Assembly (NCBI GenBank): GCA_017446225.1
Contig: JAFSRH010000016.1
Span: 1-64,000 of the forward strand
DNA: 64,000 nt
Origin: Oscillibacter sp.
GTDB lineage: Bacteria > Bacillota > Clostridia > Oscillospirales > Oscillospiraceae
Reading direction: 5' to 3'
A program made the position numbers and the translations under genes. Below the pieces are notes generated by a model. It was not told the DNA's origin. It ran no database searches and was given only the letters and a program-made list of their open reading frames with translations. Shown piece after piece: positions 52,104 through 61,159 of the stretch (the stretch's first letter is position 1; the number at the start of each line of letters is the position of its first letter).

Positions 52104-54742
52104 CAGTTCGAGCCTCCTTTGGCCTCCAGCCAGTTCCGGCCCCAGTGCGCTTCCGCGGTCAGGGGTACGGACAGTTTTACAACGCCCTCCATCTCCTCCC
52201 GGAGTATACGAGCAACGGTTTCCGCCTCTTCCAGCGGACACTCTACAATCAGTTCGTCATGAATCTGTAAAACGAGCTGCGCGGCGGGGCAGTCGTCCCG
52301 GAGACGCCGCCAGAGCGCGCACATGGCAAGTTTCATCACGTCCGCGGCCGTGCCCTGTATGGGCATATTCAGCGCGACACGCTCCCCGAACGCCCGGAGC
52401 GTGTGACGGGAAGCCGACAGTTCCGGCAGTTCCCGGCGGCGGTGGAAGAGCGTTTCCACATAGCCGTTGGCCCGGGCCTGTTCTATGACCGCGTCCATAT
52501 AGCGCCGGATACCCGGAAAGGCCGTGAAATAGCCGTCCATATAGGCTTTCGCCTCCGCCACGCTCACGCCGATGTCCTGTGACAGCGAAAAGGGCGATAT
52601 GCCGTAGACAATGCCGAAATTTACGGCTTTCGCGTGCCGCCGCATTTCCGGCGTAACGTCCTCCGGCGCAACGCGGAACACCTGCGCGGCGGTGGCGGTG
52701 TGAATGTCGGTCCCGTCCAGAAACGCGCGTTGCATGGCCGCGTCCCCGGAGATATGCGCCAGTAAGCGTAACTCAATCTGGGAGTAATCCGCGTCCACAA
52801 AGACGCGTCCCGGCGATGGACGGAACATTTTCCGAATTTCACTGCCCAAATCGGTACGGGTGGGAATGTTCTGCAAATTCGGCTCCGCGGAACTCAGGCG
52901 GCCCGTGGCGGTGGCGGTCATCTGGAAGGAAGTCCGGATACGTCCGTTTGGCCCGATTGCCTTTAGCAGTCCGTCCGCGTACGTGCTCTTGAGTTTCGCG
53001 TACTGCCGGTAATCCAGTACCGCCGCCACCAGTTCCGATTCCCCCCGCAGATTGTCCAGCACGTCCGCGTTCGTGGACCAGCCGGTTTTCGTCTTTTTGC
53101 CGTGCGGAAGGCGCAATTCGTCAAACAGGACCGTTCCCAGTTGTTTCGGGGAGTTGATATTGAATTCGTGTCCGGCCAGTTCGTAGATTTTACGCTCCTG
53201 TTCCGCGATACGGTTCGAGAGCAGTTCCCCGAAGGCCGAGAGGGCGTCACGGTCCACCATACATCCGGCGCGCTCCATGTCCGCGAGGACCCGGCACAGG
53301 GGCAGTTCGGCGTTACGGTACAGCTCCGTGAGGTTCCAGTCGCGGAGTTTCGGCGTCATGAGGTCGCGTAATTTGGCAATGGCGGCCGCTTCCGCCGCGA
53401 GGTTACGGTAACGTGTCTCCGGGGCGTCCAAGAGGGAGAGCTGTTCGCCGCCGTCCGGGGTACCGGACGCGCGCGCAATCGTGAAATCGCCGTACTTCTT
53501 GCAAAGCCGGTCAAGGTCATATTGTCCGGCGGTGGCGTCCAACAGGTAAGCCATCAGCATAGTATCGTCCGTCCAGCCGTCCGGGGAAGCGCCGTGTTCG
53601 AGCAAGGCGCGCATGATATCCTTGACGCCGTGGCCAAGCAGGGAAAGCGACCCGTCAAAGAGAGTTTGCAACGCGGTATCCCCGTCCCCCTGAAAATGAC
53701 GCCGGTCCAGCACGTACGCCGTCCCGTCACGGCACAGCGCGACAAGCTCCAACGCCTCATCCGTCCGTACGGACACCGCGCCGCCGCGCAGACGTTCCCG
53801 CGCCGTCCGGAGCGCGTCCATGTCCGTCAACGCGCTGATTCCGACAGGCTCCGCCTGCCGCACAACGTCCGGGGCCTCTTGCAAATTCAGACGCTCCATC
53901 AGGCGGTTGAATTCCAGCTTCCGGAACAGGGCGGGGGCGTCCGGACCGGGTTCTTTACGGAGATTGCGTTCCGGTACGAAGTCCAAAGGCGCGTCCGTTT
54001 GAATCGTGGCCAGCCAGTAGGAGTGACGCGCGCTGTCGGCCCCGGCCGTGAGTTTCTTAATGACGGCGGGCTTGGCGTCAATATCGGGCAGACGCGCGTA
54101 AATTTCACGGACCGTCCGGTACTGTTGAATGAGCGCGGAAGCGGTCTTTTCGCCCACGCCGGGGACGCCCGGAATATTGTCGGACGCGTCCCCCATTAAC
54201 GCTTTGAGGTCCACAATATTTTCGGGCGGGAAGCCGTACTTCTCCCGGAACGTGGCCGGGTTCATGTCCTCCGTCAGCGTACGTCCCGCGCGCGTGGACA
54301 CCAGACGGACGCTTGTGTGTTCCGTGATGAGCTGTAGACTGTCGCGGTCGCCGGTGACAATCACGCATTCCCAGCCCGCGGCCTCACAGCGGCGGGAAAT
54401 CGTGCCCAAGAGGTCATCGGCTTCATATCCGGCCAGTTCATAGCGCGGGATGTTCAGCGCGTCCAGCGTGTCTTTGAGTACGGGGACCTGTACGCGCAGT
54501 TCTTCCGGCATGGGTTTGCGGTTGGCCTTATAGGCGCCGTCGGCCTCATGGCGGAAGGTGGGCGCGTGGACGTCAAAGGCCACGCACAGCGCGTCCGGGG
54601 TTTCGGCGTCCTCCATGCGGTACAAGGTGGTCAGGAAGCCGTAAACGGCGTGGGTATACAGCCCGTCCCGGTTGGTCAGGGGCCGTATGCCGTAATAGGC
54701 CCGGTTCAGAATGCTGTTTCCGTCAAAGACCATGAGTTTCAT
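52103..54742 (-). CDS. polA: DNA polymerase I
   Basis: An 879-residue family A polymerase. Residues 1-290 are the 5'-3' exonuclease/FEN domain (MVFDGNSILNRAYYGIRPL, DLKALMGDASDNIPGVPGVG). Residues 300-480 correspond to the 3'-5' exonuclease fold, but the expected acidic motif (FDTE in E. coli) reads VRTDE, so proofreading is probably lost, as in many Firmicutes. Residues 490-879 are the polymerase, with DADYSQIELRLLAHISGD (motif A), RRHAKAVNFGIVYG (O helix) and LQIHDELIVEC (motif C). ATG 54742 follows GAGAGGAGG. Confidence 0.96.
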   Translation of the reverse strand: MKLMVFDGNSILNRAYYGIRPLTNRDGLYTHAVYGFLTTLYRMEDAETPDALCVAFDVHAPTFRHEADGAYKANRKPMPEELRVQVPVLKDTLDALNIPRYELAGYEADDLLGTISRRCEAAGWECVIVTGDRDSLQLITEHTSVRLVSTRAGRTLTEDMNPATFREKYGFPPENIVDLKALMGDASDNIPGVPGVGEKTASALIQQYRTVREIYARLPDIDAKPAVIKKLTAGADSARHSYWLATIQTDAPLDFVPERNLRKEPGPDAPALFRKLEFNRLMERLNLQEAPDVVRQAEPVGISALTDMDALRTARERLRGGAVSVRTDEALELVALCRDGTAYVLDRRHFQGDGDTALQTLFDGSLSLLGHGVKDIMRALLEHGASPDGWTDDTMLMAYLLDATAGQYDLDRLCKKYGDFTIARASGTPDGGEQLSLLDAPETRYRNLAAEAAAIAKLRDLMTPKLRDWNLTELYRNAELPLCRVLADMERAGCMVDRDALSAFGELLSNRIAEQERKIYELAGHEFNINSPKQLGTVLFDELRLPHGKKTKTGWSTNADVLDNLRGESELVAAVLDYRQYAKLKSTYADGLLKAIGPNGRIRTSFQMTATATGRLSSAEPNLQNIPTRTDLGSEIRKMFRPSPGRVFVDADYSQIELRLLAHISGDAAMQRAFLDGTDIHTATAAQVFRVAPEDVTPEMRRHAKAVNFGIVYGISPFSLSQDIGVSVAEAKAYMDGYFTAFPGIRRYMDAVIEQARANGYVETLFHRRRELPELSASRHTLRAFGERVALNMPIQGTAADVMKLAMCALWRRLRDDCPAAQLVLQIHDELIVECPLEEAETVARILREEMEGVVKLSVPLTAEAHWGRNWLEAKGGSN

Positions 54743-54830
54743 ACGCTCCGTCCTCCTCTCTGCTCTTGGCTACAGTATACCGCATATCCGGCGAAGCCGC
54801 AAGCGGAATTCGGCGTCAGGGCACGCGCGC

Positions 54831-54856
54831 AAAAAACGCCCGGCTTTCACCGGACG
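54831..54856 (-). terminator. Terminator of the 54875-55321 gene
   Basis: On the minus strand CGTCCGG (54856-54850) pairs with CCGGGCG (54843-54837), followed by TTTTTT (54836-54831). Confidence 0.8.
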
Positions 54857-54874
54857 TCCCGCGCGCATAAACGC

Positions 54875-55321
54875 TTATTGATTCTCGGCTTTCATTTCCT
54901 CCAACGCCTTGCGCACTTCCGCTTTTTCCTCCTCGGTCTTGGCCTGCGCCATCATGTGCTTTTCAAAGACATCCTCCGCGAAATCGCTGGTCTTGGCGTA
55001 ATCCCGCAAGGCAAGCGTAATCTCGGCGCGGAAGTCTTTCGGGAACGCGTCATCCGCCCCCAGCGCCGACAGGTACGCCACGGCCGCCGCTTCGACTTTT
55101 TCCGTCAGGGCGTTTTGCTTCTCCGTGTCCTCTTCCTTGGCCTTGGCGCGGTCGAGCGTCATATATTCCTGATAGAGCTGTGCCTGTTCGGGCTTTATCA
55201 GGCTCTTGAACTCGTCCTGAGAGCGTTTCACAAGCGCCTCGAGCTTCTCTGACGCCTTGAACGCCGCAATGCCGCCCTTGACCAAATCCGCCGCCAGTTT
55301 GATACCGTCAAACAGTCCCAT
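54875..55321 (-). CDS. Small helical protein of unknown function
   Basis: A 148-residue charged protein beginning MGLFDGIKLAADLVKGGIAAF and predicted to be almost entirely alpha-helical. It has a Glu/Lys/Ala-rich C-terminus (FEKHMMAQAKTEEEKAEVRK) and no membrane segment or cysteine. I do not recognise the family. It is a single-gene transcript with its own strong promoter and terminator, which suggests substantial expression. ATG 55321 has a distant GGAAAGG upstream. Confidence 0.7.
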   Translation of the reverse strand: MGLFDGIKLAADLVKGGIAAFKASEKLEALVKRSQDEFKSLIKPEQAQLYQEYMTLDRAKAKEEDTEKQNALTEKVEAAAVAYLSALGADDAFPKDFRAEITLALRDYAKTSDFAEDVFEKHMMAQAKTEEEKAEVRKALEEMKAENQ

Positions 55322-55379
55322 GAAAAATCACGACCTTTCCGGAAGCGGGGGACAGCGGACGCCGTCCCCTTCAAGGCAT

Positions 55380-55424
55380 ATTATACCACATTTTTCGTTA
55401 TAACGTGGGAAGCCCGTTTGTCAA
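55380..55424 (-). promoter_or_regulatory. Promoter region of the 54875-55321 gene
   Basis: On the minus strand TTGACA (55424-55419) lies 16 bases before TATAAC (55402-55397). A second, perfect -10-like TATAAT follows at 55385-55380. Which is used cannot be decided by reading. Confidence 0.65.
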
Positions 55425-55553
55425 GCCTCATTTGTTTACAGTCGATATTGCGCGCTTCCGGAATCCGGAAAATAACCGTTCCGTCCGGCCGCTCCGGGGC
55501 CTGTCACCCGGGCGCGGACGCCGGCATAGGATGAGCGGAGAGGAGGAGTACCC

Positions 55554-55814
55554 ATGGACCATTATTTAATACTGGCCCGCTCGGTGACGTACGCCCAGCG
55601 TATGCAAAAGGTACTGGACCGGGCCGGAATTACCAGCCGGGTCTACCGCGCCCCGCGTGACCTGACCAGTCTGGGGTGCGCCTACGCCCTGCGTATCGCG
55701 CCCCGTGACCTGCGGGAGGCCCTTCTGACGCTCCACAGGGAAAAACTAAGCCCTGTTCAGATATTCGCGTACCACAGGGGAGTGTATCAGGAGGCGGAAC
55801 ATGATTTATCTTGA
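55554..55814 (+). CDS. DUF3343 domain-containing protein (putative S/Se carrier-like)
   Basis: An 86-residue protein of the DUF3343 family: YLILARSVTYAQRMQKVLDRAGI, VYRAPRDLTSLGCAYALRI, a conserved cysteine at about residue 42, and a C-terminal LSPVQIFAY. The family is usually found beside class V aminotransferases and selenium-related genes and may carry sulfur or selenium; this is inferred from context. ATG 55554 follows GAGGAGG. The 3' end overlaps the cysteine desulfurase start by 14 bases. Confidence 0.85.
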   Translation: MDHYLILARSVTYAQRMQKVLDRAGITSRVYRAPRDLTSLGCAYALRIAPRDLREALLTLHREKLSPVQIFAYHRGVYQEAEHDLS

Positions 55815-56940
55815 CAGCGCGGCGACCACGTTTCAGAAACCGCCGTCCGTGTCCGCGGCCGTACGGGAGGCCATGCGGCGTATGACCACGCCCGGACGCG
55901 GGGCGTACCCGGAAGCGTTGCAAGCCGCCGAAACCGCGCTGGCGTGCCGGGAGGAAATCGCGGCGCTTTTTCATGTTGCGCGTCCGGAAAACGTTGTCTT
56001 TACCCTCAACGCCACCCACGCCCTGAATCTGGCCATCAAGAGCGCGGTTCCGAAGGGCGGACGCGCGGTGATTTCGGGCTATGAACACAACGCCGTCACG
56101 CGGCCGCTGAACGCGTTACAGGCGGAGGTACACGTAGCCGACACGCCGCTGTTTCAGGAGGCGGCGGCCATGGCGGCGTTCGACCGGCTGATTACCCCCG
56201 GCACCAGCGCGGTCATCTGTAACCATGTTTCCAACGTGTTCGGCTATATTCAGCCGGTGGCGTGGCTGGCGGAGCTGTGCCGGAAGCGGAACGTCCCGCT
56301 GATACTGGACCTTTCCCAGTCCGCGGGCGTCATTGAGCTGGACCTGTCGAAGTTGCGTCCGGCGTTCGCGGCCATGCCGGGGCATAAGGGGCTGTACGGC
56401 CCGCAGGGAACGGGCGTGCTGATTTGCGGGGAGGGCGTGGAGACCACGCCGTTACTCGAAGGCGGCACGGGTACCATGTCGGTATCCCAGCAAATGCCCG
56501 ACTTTCTCCCGGAGCGTCTGGAGAGCGGCACGCCGAATATCCCCGGCATTGCCGGACTGCTGGAAGGCGTACGGTTTGTACGCCGCAACGGCGTGGAGAA
56601 CATCTGCGGCGCGGAACGCCGTCTGACCATGCTGGCCGCCGATGAACTGCGGGAAATTCCCGGCGTACGGGTGTTCGCGCGTCCGGGCTGCGGCGACCAG
56701 AGCGCGGTTCTGTCGTTCCTGCCGCCCGCCGGAGACGTGGAACGCCTCGGGGACGCGCTCGGGGCGCGCGGAATCGCGGTCCGGGCCGGTCTGCACTGCG
56801 CCCCGCTGGCCCACCGTACCGCCGGAACGCTCCGTACCGGGACCGTACGCGTCAGCTTTTCGGCGTTCAACACGGCCGAGGAGGTGCGCCGCTTCCTGAC
56901 GGCCTTCAAGGAAATCCTGCGCGACTTTCACGCTTCATGA
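55801..56940 (+). CDS. Class V aminotransferase, cysteine desulfurase type
   Basis: A 379-residue PLP enzyme. It begins MIYLDSAATTFQKPPSV, has NATHALNLAIK, CNHVSNVFGYIQPV, DLSQSAGVIELD, the PLP lysine in MPGHKGLYGPQGTG, and the active-loop cysteine in RAGLHCAPLAHRTAGT. It releases sulfur (or selenium) from cysteine for transfer to a carrier. The overlap with DUF3343 implies that the two proteins act together. It is shorter and more diverged than IscS and lacks a neighbouring iscU. ATG 55801 follows CAGGAGGC. Confidence 0.9.
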   Translation: MIYLDSAATTFQKPPSVSAAVREAMRRMTTPGRGAYPEALQAAETALACREEIAALFHVARPENVVFTLNATHALNLAIKSAVPKGGRAVISGYEHNAVTRPLNALQAEVHVADTPLFQEAAAMAAFDRLITPGTSAVICNHVSNVFGYIQPVAWLAELCRKRNVPLILDLSQSAGVIELDLSKLRPAFAAMPGHKGLYGPQGTGVLICGEGVETTPLLEGGTGTMSVSQQMPDFLPERLESGTPNIPGIAGLLEGVRFVRRNGVENICGAERRLTMLAADELREIPGVRVFARPGCGDQSAVLSFLPPAGDVERLGDALGARGIAVRAGLHCAPLAHRTAGTLRTGTVRVSFSAFNTAEEVRRFLTAFKEILRDFHAS

Positions 56941-56959
56941 ATTTTTATCCGGTAAAACC

Positions 56960-56988
56960 TTGCAATCCCCGCGCGCGTTCTATATAAT
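56960..56988 (+). promoter_or_regulatory. Promoter of the cdaA-cdaR operon
   Basis: TTGCAA (56960-56965) and TATAAT (56983-56988) with a 17-base spacer, about 80 bases before cdaA. Confidence 0.8.
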
Positions 56989-57068
56989 AGGTGCGGTACG
57001 CGTTCACCCGGCCCGGAAGGGTGTCCGCGTGGCCGGAATCATCAAACGCAAGGGGATGAGCGGGAACC

Positions 57069-57944
57069 ATGGAGCTGAACATTGCCGACATTGTCGCCAT
57101 GATTGGGAGATACCTTCTGTCCATTCAGTTTGCCGGCTATCTGGACATCGCCGTAATGGTCTATGTCCTGTATCGTGTGCTGTTACTGGTGCGAAAGACG
57201 CGGGCCGTCAGTCTGTTAAAGGGGCTTCTGGTCTTTCTGGGGGTCCTGCTGGTTTCCACGATCTTTCAACTGCATGGCATCAACTACATCATGAACCGTC
57301 TGGTAGACTGGGGCGTGCTGGCTCTGATTATCCTGTTTCAACCGGAAATCCGCCGCATTCTGGAACAGATGGGCAGCCGCCGCTTTATGGCTATCCTGAC
57401 GCCTACGGTCAGCGCGGGTCTGATGGAACAGGTGATTTCTCAAACGGTCCTCGCCTGCACGGAGATGAGCCAGTCCCGGACGGGCGCGCTGATCGTCTTT
57501 GAGCGGGAAATCAAACTGGACGAGCTGGTCAGGAGCGGGACCGTTCTGGACGCGTCCGTGTCCGGGGAACTGCTCAAGAACATCTTCTTTGTCAAGGCGC
57601 CCCTGCATGACGGGGCCGTGATTGTACGGAACGGGCGGATTCTGGGCGCGGGATGCGTCCTGCCGCTGAGCAGAAACGTGAACCTGTCGCGGGACCTCGG
57701 CACGCGCCACCGGGCGGGAATCGGGATGAGCGAAAATTCGGACGCCGTGATTGTGATTGTCTCGGAAGAGACCGGGACCATCTCCGTGGCGAACGGCGGT
57801 ATGCTCAAACGCCACCTGAAAGCGGAAACCCTCGAAAATCTCCTGCGGAACGAGCTTCTCACGCCCGAAGAGACGGAAACGCGCAAACAACGCTTCTTCC
57901 CCATTCCGTTCCTGAAGCGCAAGGAGGAAAAGGTCAATGAATGA
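57069..57944 (+). CDS. cdaA: Diadenylate cyclase CdaA
   Basis: A 291-residue membrane-bound enzyme making cyclic di-AMP from two ATP. Three N-terminal helices (IAVMVYVLYRVLLLV, LLVFLGVLLVSTIF, WGVLALIILFQPEIRRIL) lead to a DAC domain with the catalytic DGA motif in APLHDGAVIV and the RHR motif in GTRHRAGIGMSE. The linker RTGALIVFEREIKLD is conserved. It overlaps cdaR by 8 bases, the usual arrangement of this potassium and cell-wall regulatory pair; glmM, often third, is not adjacent. Confidence 0.96.
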   Translation: MELNIADIVAMIGRYLLSIQFAGYLDIAVMVYVLYRVLLLVRKTRAVSLLKGLLVFLGVLLVSTIFQLHGINYIMNRLVDWGVLALIILFQPEIRRILEQMGSRRFMAILTPTVSAGLMEQVISQTVLACTEMSQSRTGALIVFEREIKLDELVRSGTVLDASVSGELLKNIFFVKAPLHDGAVIVRNGRILGAGCVLPLSRNVNLSRDLGTRHRAGIGMSENSDAVIVIVSEETGTISVANGGMLKRHLKAETLENLLRNELLTPEETETRKQRFFPIPFLKRKEEKVNE

Positions 57945-59256
57945 ACATACGCCGAAAGACAGCCGGGGCCTGTATCTGCTAACCGCAGTGGTCCTCGCGC
58001 TGGGGATCTGGTTTTTTGTGGACGAGTACGGGAATAACGGGAGCGCGTATCAGGCGAAAATGGAGATCCGCGAAATCCCGATTGAGTATCTGGGCAAGGA
58101 ACAGCTCGCCGACCGGGGCCTTATGCTGCTCAGCGATGGGACGACCGAGAGCGTAGATCTGACGTTTGAGGGTCCGCGCCTGCTGGTGGTGCAGCTGGAC
58201 CGCGCGTCCGTACGCCTGACCGTGGACCTGACCGGAATCACGTCCGCCGGCACGCAGACGCTCCGTTACAACCGTTCATATCTCAATCAGGAGGGGCGCG
58301 CCACGCTGAGCGCCAATCAGAAGTACGGCAAGCTGACCGTCAGCGTCTCGCGGAACAGCGTGGAGAACGCCACGGTGAACATCGGGGAAATGAGCCATAA
58401 AGAGGTGGACGTACGCTGTGAACTCAGCGGAAACGTTGCGGACGGATGTTCGGCCGGGGAAATTGAGCTTTCGCAGTCCGTAATTGACGTACAGGGACAG
58501 GAAGAGGACCTCGAAACCATCGCCTACGCGAAAGTCTCGCTGATTTTAGGGGAAGAGGCCATGGAATCGGTCACGCAGTCGCTGACCTGCCAGCTTTACG
58601 ACACCTCCGACAACCCCATCGACATGGAGCCGTTTTACCTGAAAACAAAGCAGATTACCGCCACCCTTCCCATCTACATGACGAAACAACTGCCCTTGAA
58701 GGTTACGTTTATCAGTGAGGGCAAAGTCAGTGAAAGCGATGTCAGCTACCTGATACGGCCGGAAAGCGTCACGGTTTCGGGGGAGGCCTCGATACTCAAG
58801 GACGTGGAGGAAATCAACCTCGGCTCCATGAACCTTCTGGACCTGATCGGGTCCGGGGCGCGGACGTTCCACACGTACGCGGTGATTGTGCCGGAAGGGT
58901 GCGTAAACCGGAGCGGCGTTTCTACCGCCACGCTGGAAATCGTGTTCAAGGACATGGCCACGCGAAACGTCACGACCACAAACTTCCGTCCGGGGGCGGA
59001 CCTTCCGGCCGGGAAAACCGTGGTCTTTGAGACGGAAAGTCTGAACGTACAGATTTACGGTCCGTCGCAGGCCGTACAGGCCGTGACGGGCGATGATATT
59101 CAGGTGACGCCCAATCTGGATGACTTCGCCTCCGCCAGCGGAAGTTACTCCGTCCCGGTGGAATTCACGATACCCGGATTCCGGAAAGTCGGCGTCATAG
59201 GCAGTTATCAAATACAGGTGCAGATTCTTGACAGCGCCGCCGCGACAGGAGAATGA
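57937..59256 (+). CDS. cdaR: YbbR-domain regulator CdaR
   Basis: A 439-residue protein with one N-terminal membrane helix (GLYLLTAVVLALGIWFFVDEY) and about four extracytoplasmic YbbR beta-domains, recognisable by repeated IPIEYLG, VTVSGEAS, VDLTFEGPR and ITATLPIYMTKQLPL segments. CdaR binds and modulates CdaA. ATG 57937 follows AAGGAGG inside the end of cdaA. Confidence 0.93.
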   Translation: MNEHTPKDSRGLYLLTAVVLALGIWFFVDEYGNNGSAYQAKMEIREIPIEYLGKEQLADRGLMLLSDGTTESVDLTFEGPRLLVVQLDRASVRLTVDLTGITSAGTQTLRYNRSYLNQEGRATLSANQKYGKLTVSVSRNSVENATVNIGEMSHKEVDVRCELSGNVADGCSAGEIELSQSVIDVQGQEEDLETIAYAKVSLILGEEAMESVTQSLTCQLYDTSDNPIDMEPFYLKTKQITATLPIYMTKQLPLKVTFISEGKVSESDVSYLIRPESVTVSGEASILKDVEEINLGSMNLLDLIGSGARTFHTYAVIVPEGCVNRSGVSTATLEIVFKDMATRNVTTTNFRPGADLPAGKTVVFETESLNVQIYGPSQAVQAVTGDDIQVTPNLDDFASASGSYSVPVEFTIPGFRKVGVIGSYQIQVQILDSAAATGE

Positions 59257-59258
59257 AC

Positions 59259-59669
59259 ATGACACAGATTGCTACCGTAGAGCGGATTCTGGACGCCTCA
59301 CACGCGATTGTCTGCGTACCGCGTAAGTCGGCCTGCGGCCACGACTGCGCGGAGTGCGCCGGGTGCGGCGTCACCGGGACCGCCGTCCGGGCCAAGGCGC
59401 GGAACCCTATCGGGGCCGAACCCGGCCAACAGGTCGTGGTACAGAGCGGCACGGGAACTATGCTCCGCATGATGGCCGCGGTGTACCTCGTCCCCGTGGC
59501 GCTGTTCCTGACGGGCTACATTGTGGGCGCGTTGCTGACAGACCGCGTTGCCGTACAGTATGCGGCGGCGGTGTGCGGCTTCGTACTGGGCTTCGTCCCG
59601 GCGGCGCTCTATGACCGCCGTCTCCGCGCCGCGGGCGGGCCGTCCTTTACCATTGTGCGCCGGTTCTGA
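59259..59669 (+). CDS. SoxR-reducing system protein RseC family
   Basis: A 136-residue protein of the RseC/MucC family. It has a cysteine cluster at the N-terminus (CGHDCAECAGCG) and two membrane helices (MMAAVYLVPVALFLTGYIVGALL, YAAAVCGFVLGFVPAALY). RseC proteins pass electrons or modulate membrane redox complexes; in clostridia RseC-like proteins often accompany Rnf. Here it lies far from the rnf operon. ATG 59259 is seven bases after AGGAG; ATG 59253 is only one base away from it. Confidence 0.85.
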   Translation: MTQIATVERILDASHAIVCVPRKSACGHDCAECAGCGVTGTAVRAKARNPIGAEPGQQVVVQSGTGTMLRMMAAVYLVPVALFLTGYIVGALLTDRVAVQYAAAVCGFVLGFVPAALYDRRLRAAGGPSFTIVRRF

Positions 59670-59671
59670 CG

Positions 59672-60556
59672 ATGTTTGGCTATGTGCGCCCCCCGCTGGA
59701 AGGCCTGACGGAAGAGGATTCCGACCGCTTCCGCCGCGCTTACTGCGGCCTCTGTCACGCGCTCTCCCGGCGCGGTACGGCCGCCCGCTGGGTCCTCAAT
59801 TACGACTTTACCCTGCTGGCCATCCTCCTTTCGGACGGAGAGGACGTCCCCGTCACGCGCCGCTGTGCGCTCCATCCCGCCCGCGGCCGTCCCTGCCTTC
59901 CCGCTACGGACGCCTTGGAACTCGCCGCCGACCAGAGCCTGATTCTCGCCTACTGGCAGATCCGCGACCACGTGGACGACCACCGCGCGCTGAAACGGAT
60001 TCCCTTTCGCGGCGCGTCCGCGTTCCTGCGGGACGCCTACCGCAACGCCGCCGCCGCCCGGCCGGAATTCGACTTGCGCGTACAGGAACAGTTGCGCGTT
60101 CTGGGCCAACTGGAACGGGCGCGCTGTAAGTCACTGGACGCCCCCGCGGACGCGTTCGCCGCGCTCCTGCGGGACGCCGCCCGGGATGTCGAACCGTTGA
60201 CGCGTCGGCGCGTGCTCCAACAGATTTTTTACCATCTGGGCCGCTGGGTCTACCTCGTGGACGCCGCCGATGACTTGAAACGCGATTCCGTCTCCGGCAA
60301 CTATAATCCCGTGGCCCTGCGCTACGCCCTCTCCGATGGCCGCTGGACCGAACCGGCCCGCCGTGACTTTACCCTCACCCTTGACCATTCCGTACACAAT
60401 ATCGCCGCCGCGTTTGAACTCTGGGATTTTGGCCCGTGGACTCCGTTGCTGGAACGGATTTTCTATGCCGGACTCTTTCAAGTGGGCCGCGCCGTGCTGG
60501 ACGGCGCCTTTCACAAGCGGCGTATCATCACTCCCGAAAGTGAGGTGGAGCAATGA
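59672..60556 (+). CDS. DUF5685 family protein
   Basis: A 294-residue protein beginning [16 protein letters not shown], with the hallmark [11 protein letters not shown] motif near residue 27. Conserved histidines and aspartates follow in [21 protein letters not shown] and [27 protein letters not shown]. The latter resembles the Asp-rich helices of terpenoid-synthase-like folds, but the function is unknown. It starts two bases after rseC and overlaps the J-domain gene as ATGA, so the two products probably work together. Confidence 0.82.
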   Translation: MFGYVRPPLEGLTEEDSDRFRRAYCGLCHALSRRGTAARWVLNYDFTLLAILLSDGEDVPVTRRCALHPARGRPCLPATDALELAADQSLILAYWQIRDHVDDHRALKRIPFRGASAFLRDAYRNAAAARPEFDLRVQEQLRVLGQLERARCKSLDAPADAFAALLRDAARDVEPLTRRRVLQQIFYHLGRWVYLVDAADDLKRDSVSGNYNPVALRYALSDGRWTEPARRDFTLTLDHSVHNIAAAFELWDFGPWTPLLERIFYAGLFQVGRAVLDGAFHKRRIITPESEVEQ

Positions 60557-61137
60557 AAGACCCCTATCAGGTCCTTGGCGTCCCGGAAACCGCCTCGGAT
60601 GAGGAAGTCAAGCGGGCTTACCGCGAACTGGCCCGGAAATATCACCCGGACAATTATCAGAACAACCCTTTGGCCGACCTCGCCGAAGAGAAAATGAAGG
60701 AAATTAACGCCGCCTATGAGGACATCAACAGGCGGCGCGACCGGCAGAGCCGCCCGCAAAGTACGTACTATCAGTCGCACTATGATGACGTTTCCTCGCT
60801 CCAGCGCGTTCGCCAGCAGATTCAGGCCGGAAACCTGACGGAAGCGGAAGCGCTCCTGAACCGCTGTCCCGACCATAACGCCGAGTGGTACTTTCTGCGC
60901 GGCGTGATCCGCTATCAGCGCGGATGGATGGACGAAGCCCGGAACGATTACCAGCGCGCTTGCCAGATGGACCCTTCAAACACCGAATACCGGCAGGCAT
61001 TGCACTATATGAACCACGGTCCCGCCCGTACGTATTCGCCGTACGGCTCCTTTGGTACGGACCTGTGCTGTGCCAACCTGTGCGCGAATACCTGTTTTAA
61101 TCCTTGGTGCGTGTGCCCCTTCTTCTGCTGTTACTGA
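60553..61137 (+). CDS. J-domain protein with cysteine-rich C-terminus
   Basis: A 194-residue DnaJ-like co-chaperone. Residues 1-65 form a J domain with the HPD motif (YHPDNY). A linker and a TPR-like helical region follow ([43 protein letters not shown]). The last 25 residues are strikingly rich in cysteine ([11 protein letters not shown], then [10 protein letters not shown]), which suggests metal binding or lipidation. It lacks the G/F and zinc-finger regions of classical DnaJ, so it likely recruits Hsp70 to a specific client. It overlaps the DUF5685 gene. Confidence 0.85.
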   Translation: MKDPYQVLGVPETASDEEVKRAYRELARKYHPDNYQNNPLADLAEEKMKEINAAYEDINRRRDRQSRPQSTYYQSHYDDVSSLQRVRQQIQAGNLTEAEALLNRCPDHNAEWYFLRGVIRYQRGWMDEARNDYQRACQMDPSNTEYRQALHYMNHGPARTYSPYGSFGTDLCCANLCANTCFNPWCVCPFFCCY

Positions 61138-61159
61138 ATTTATAAAGGAAGTGTTGAGC

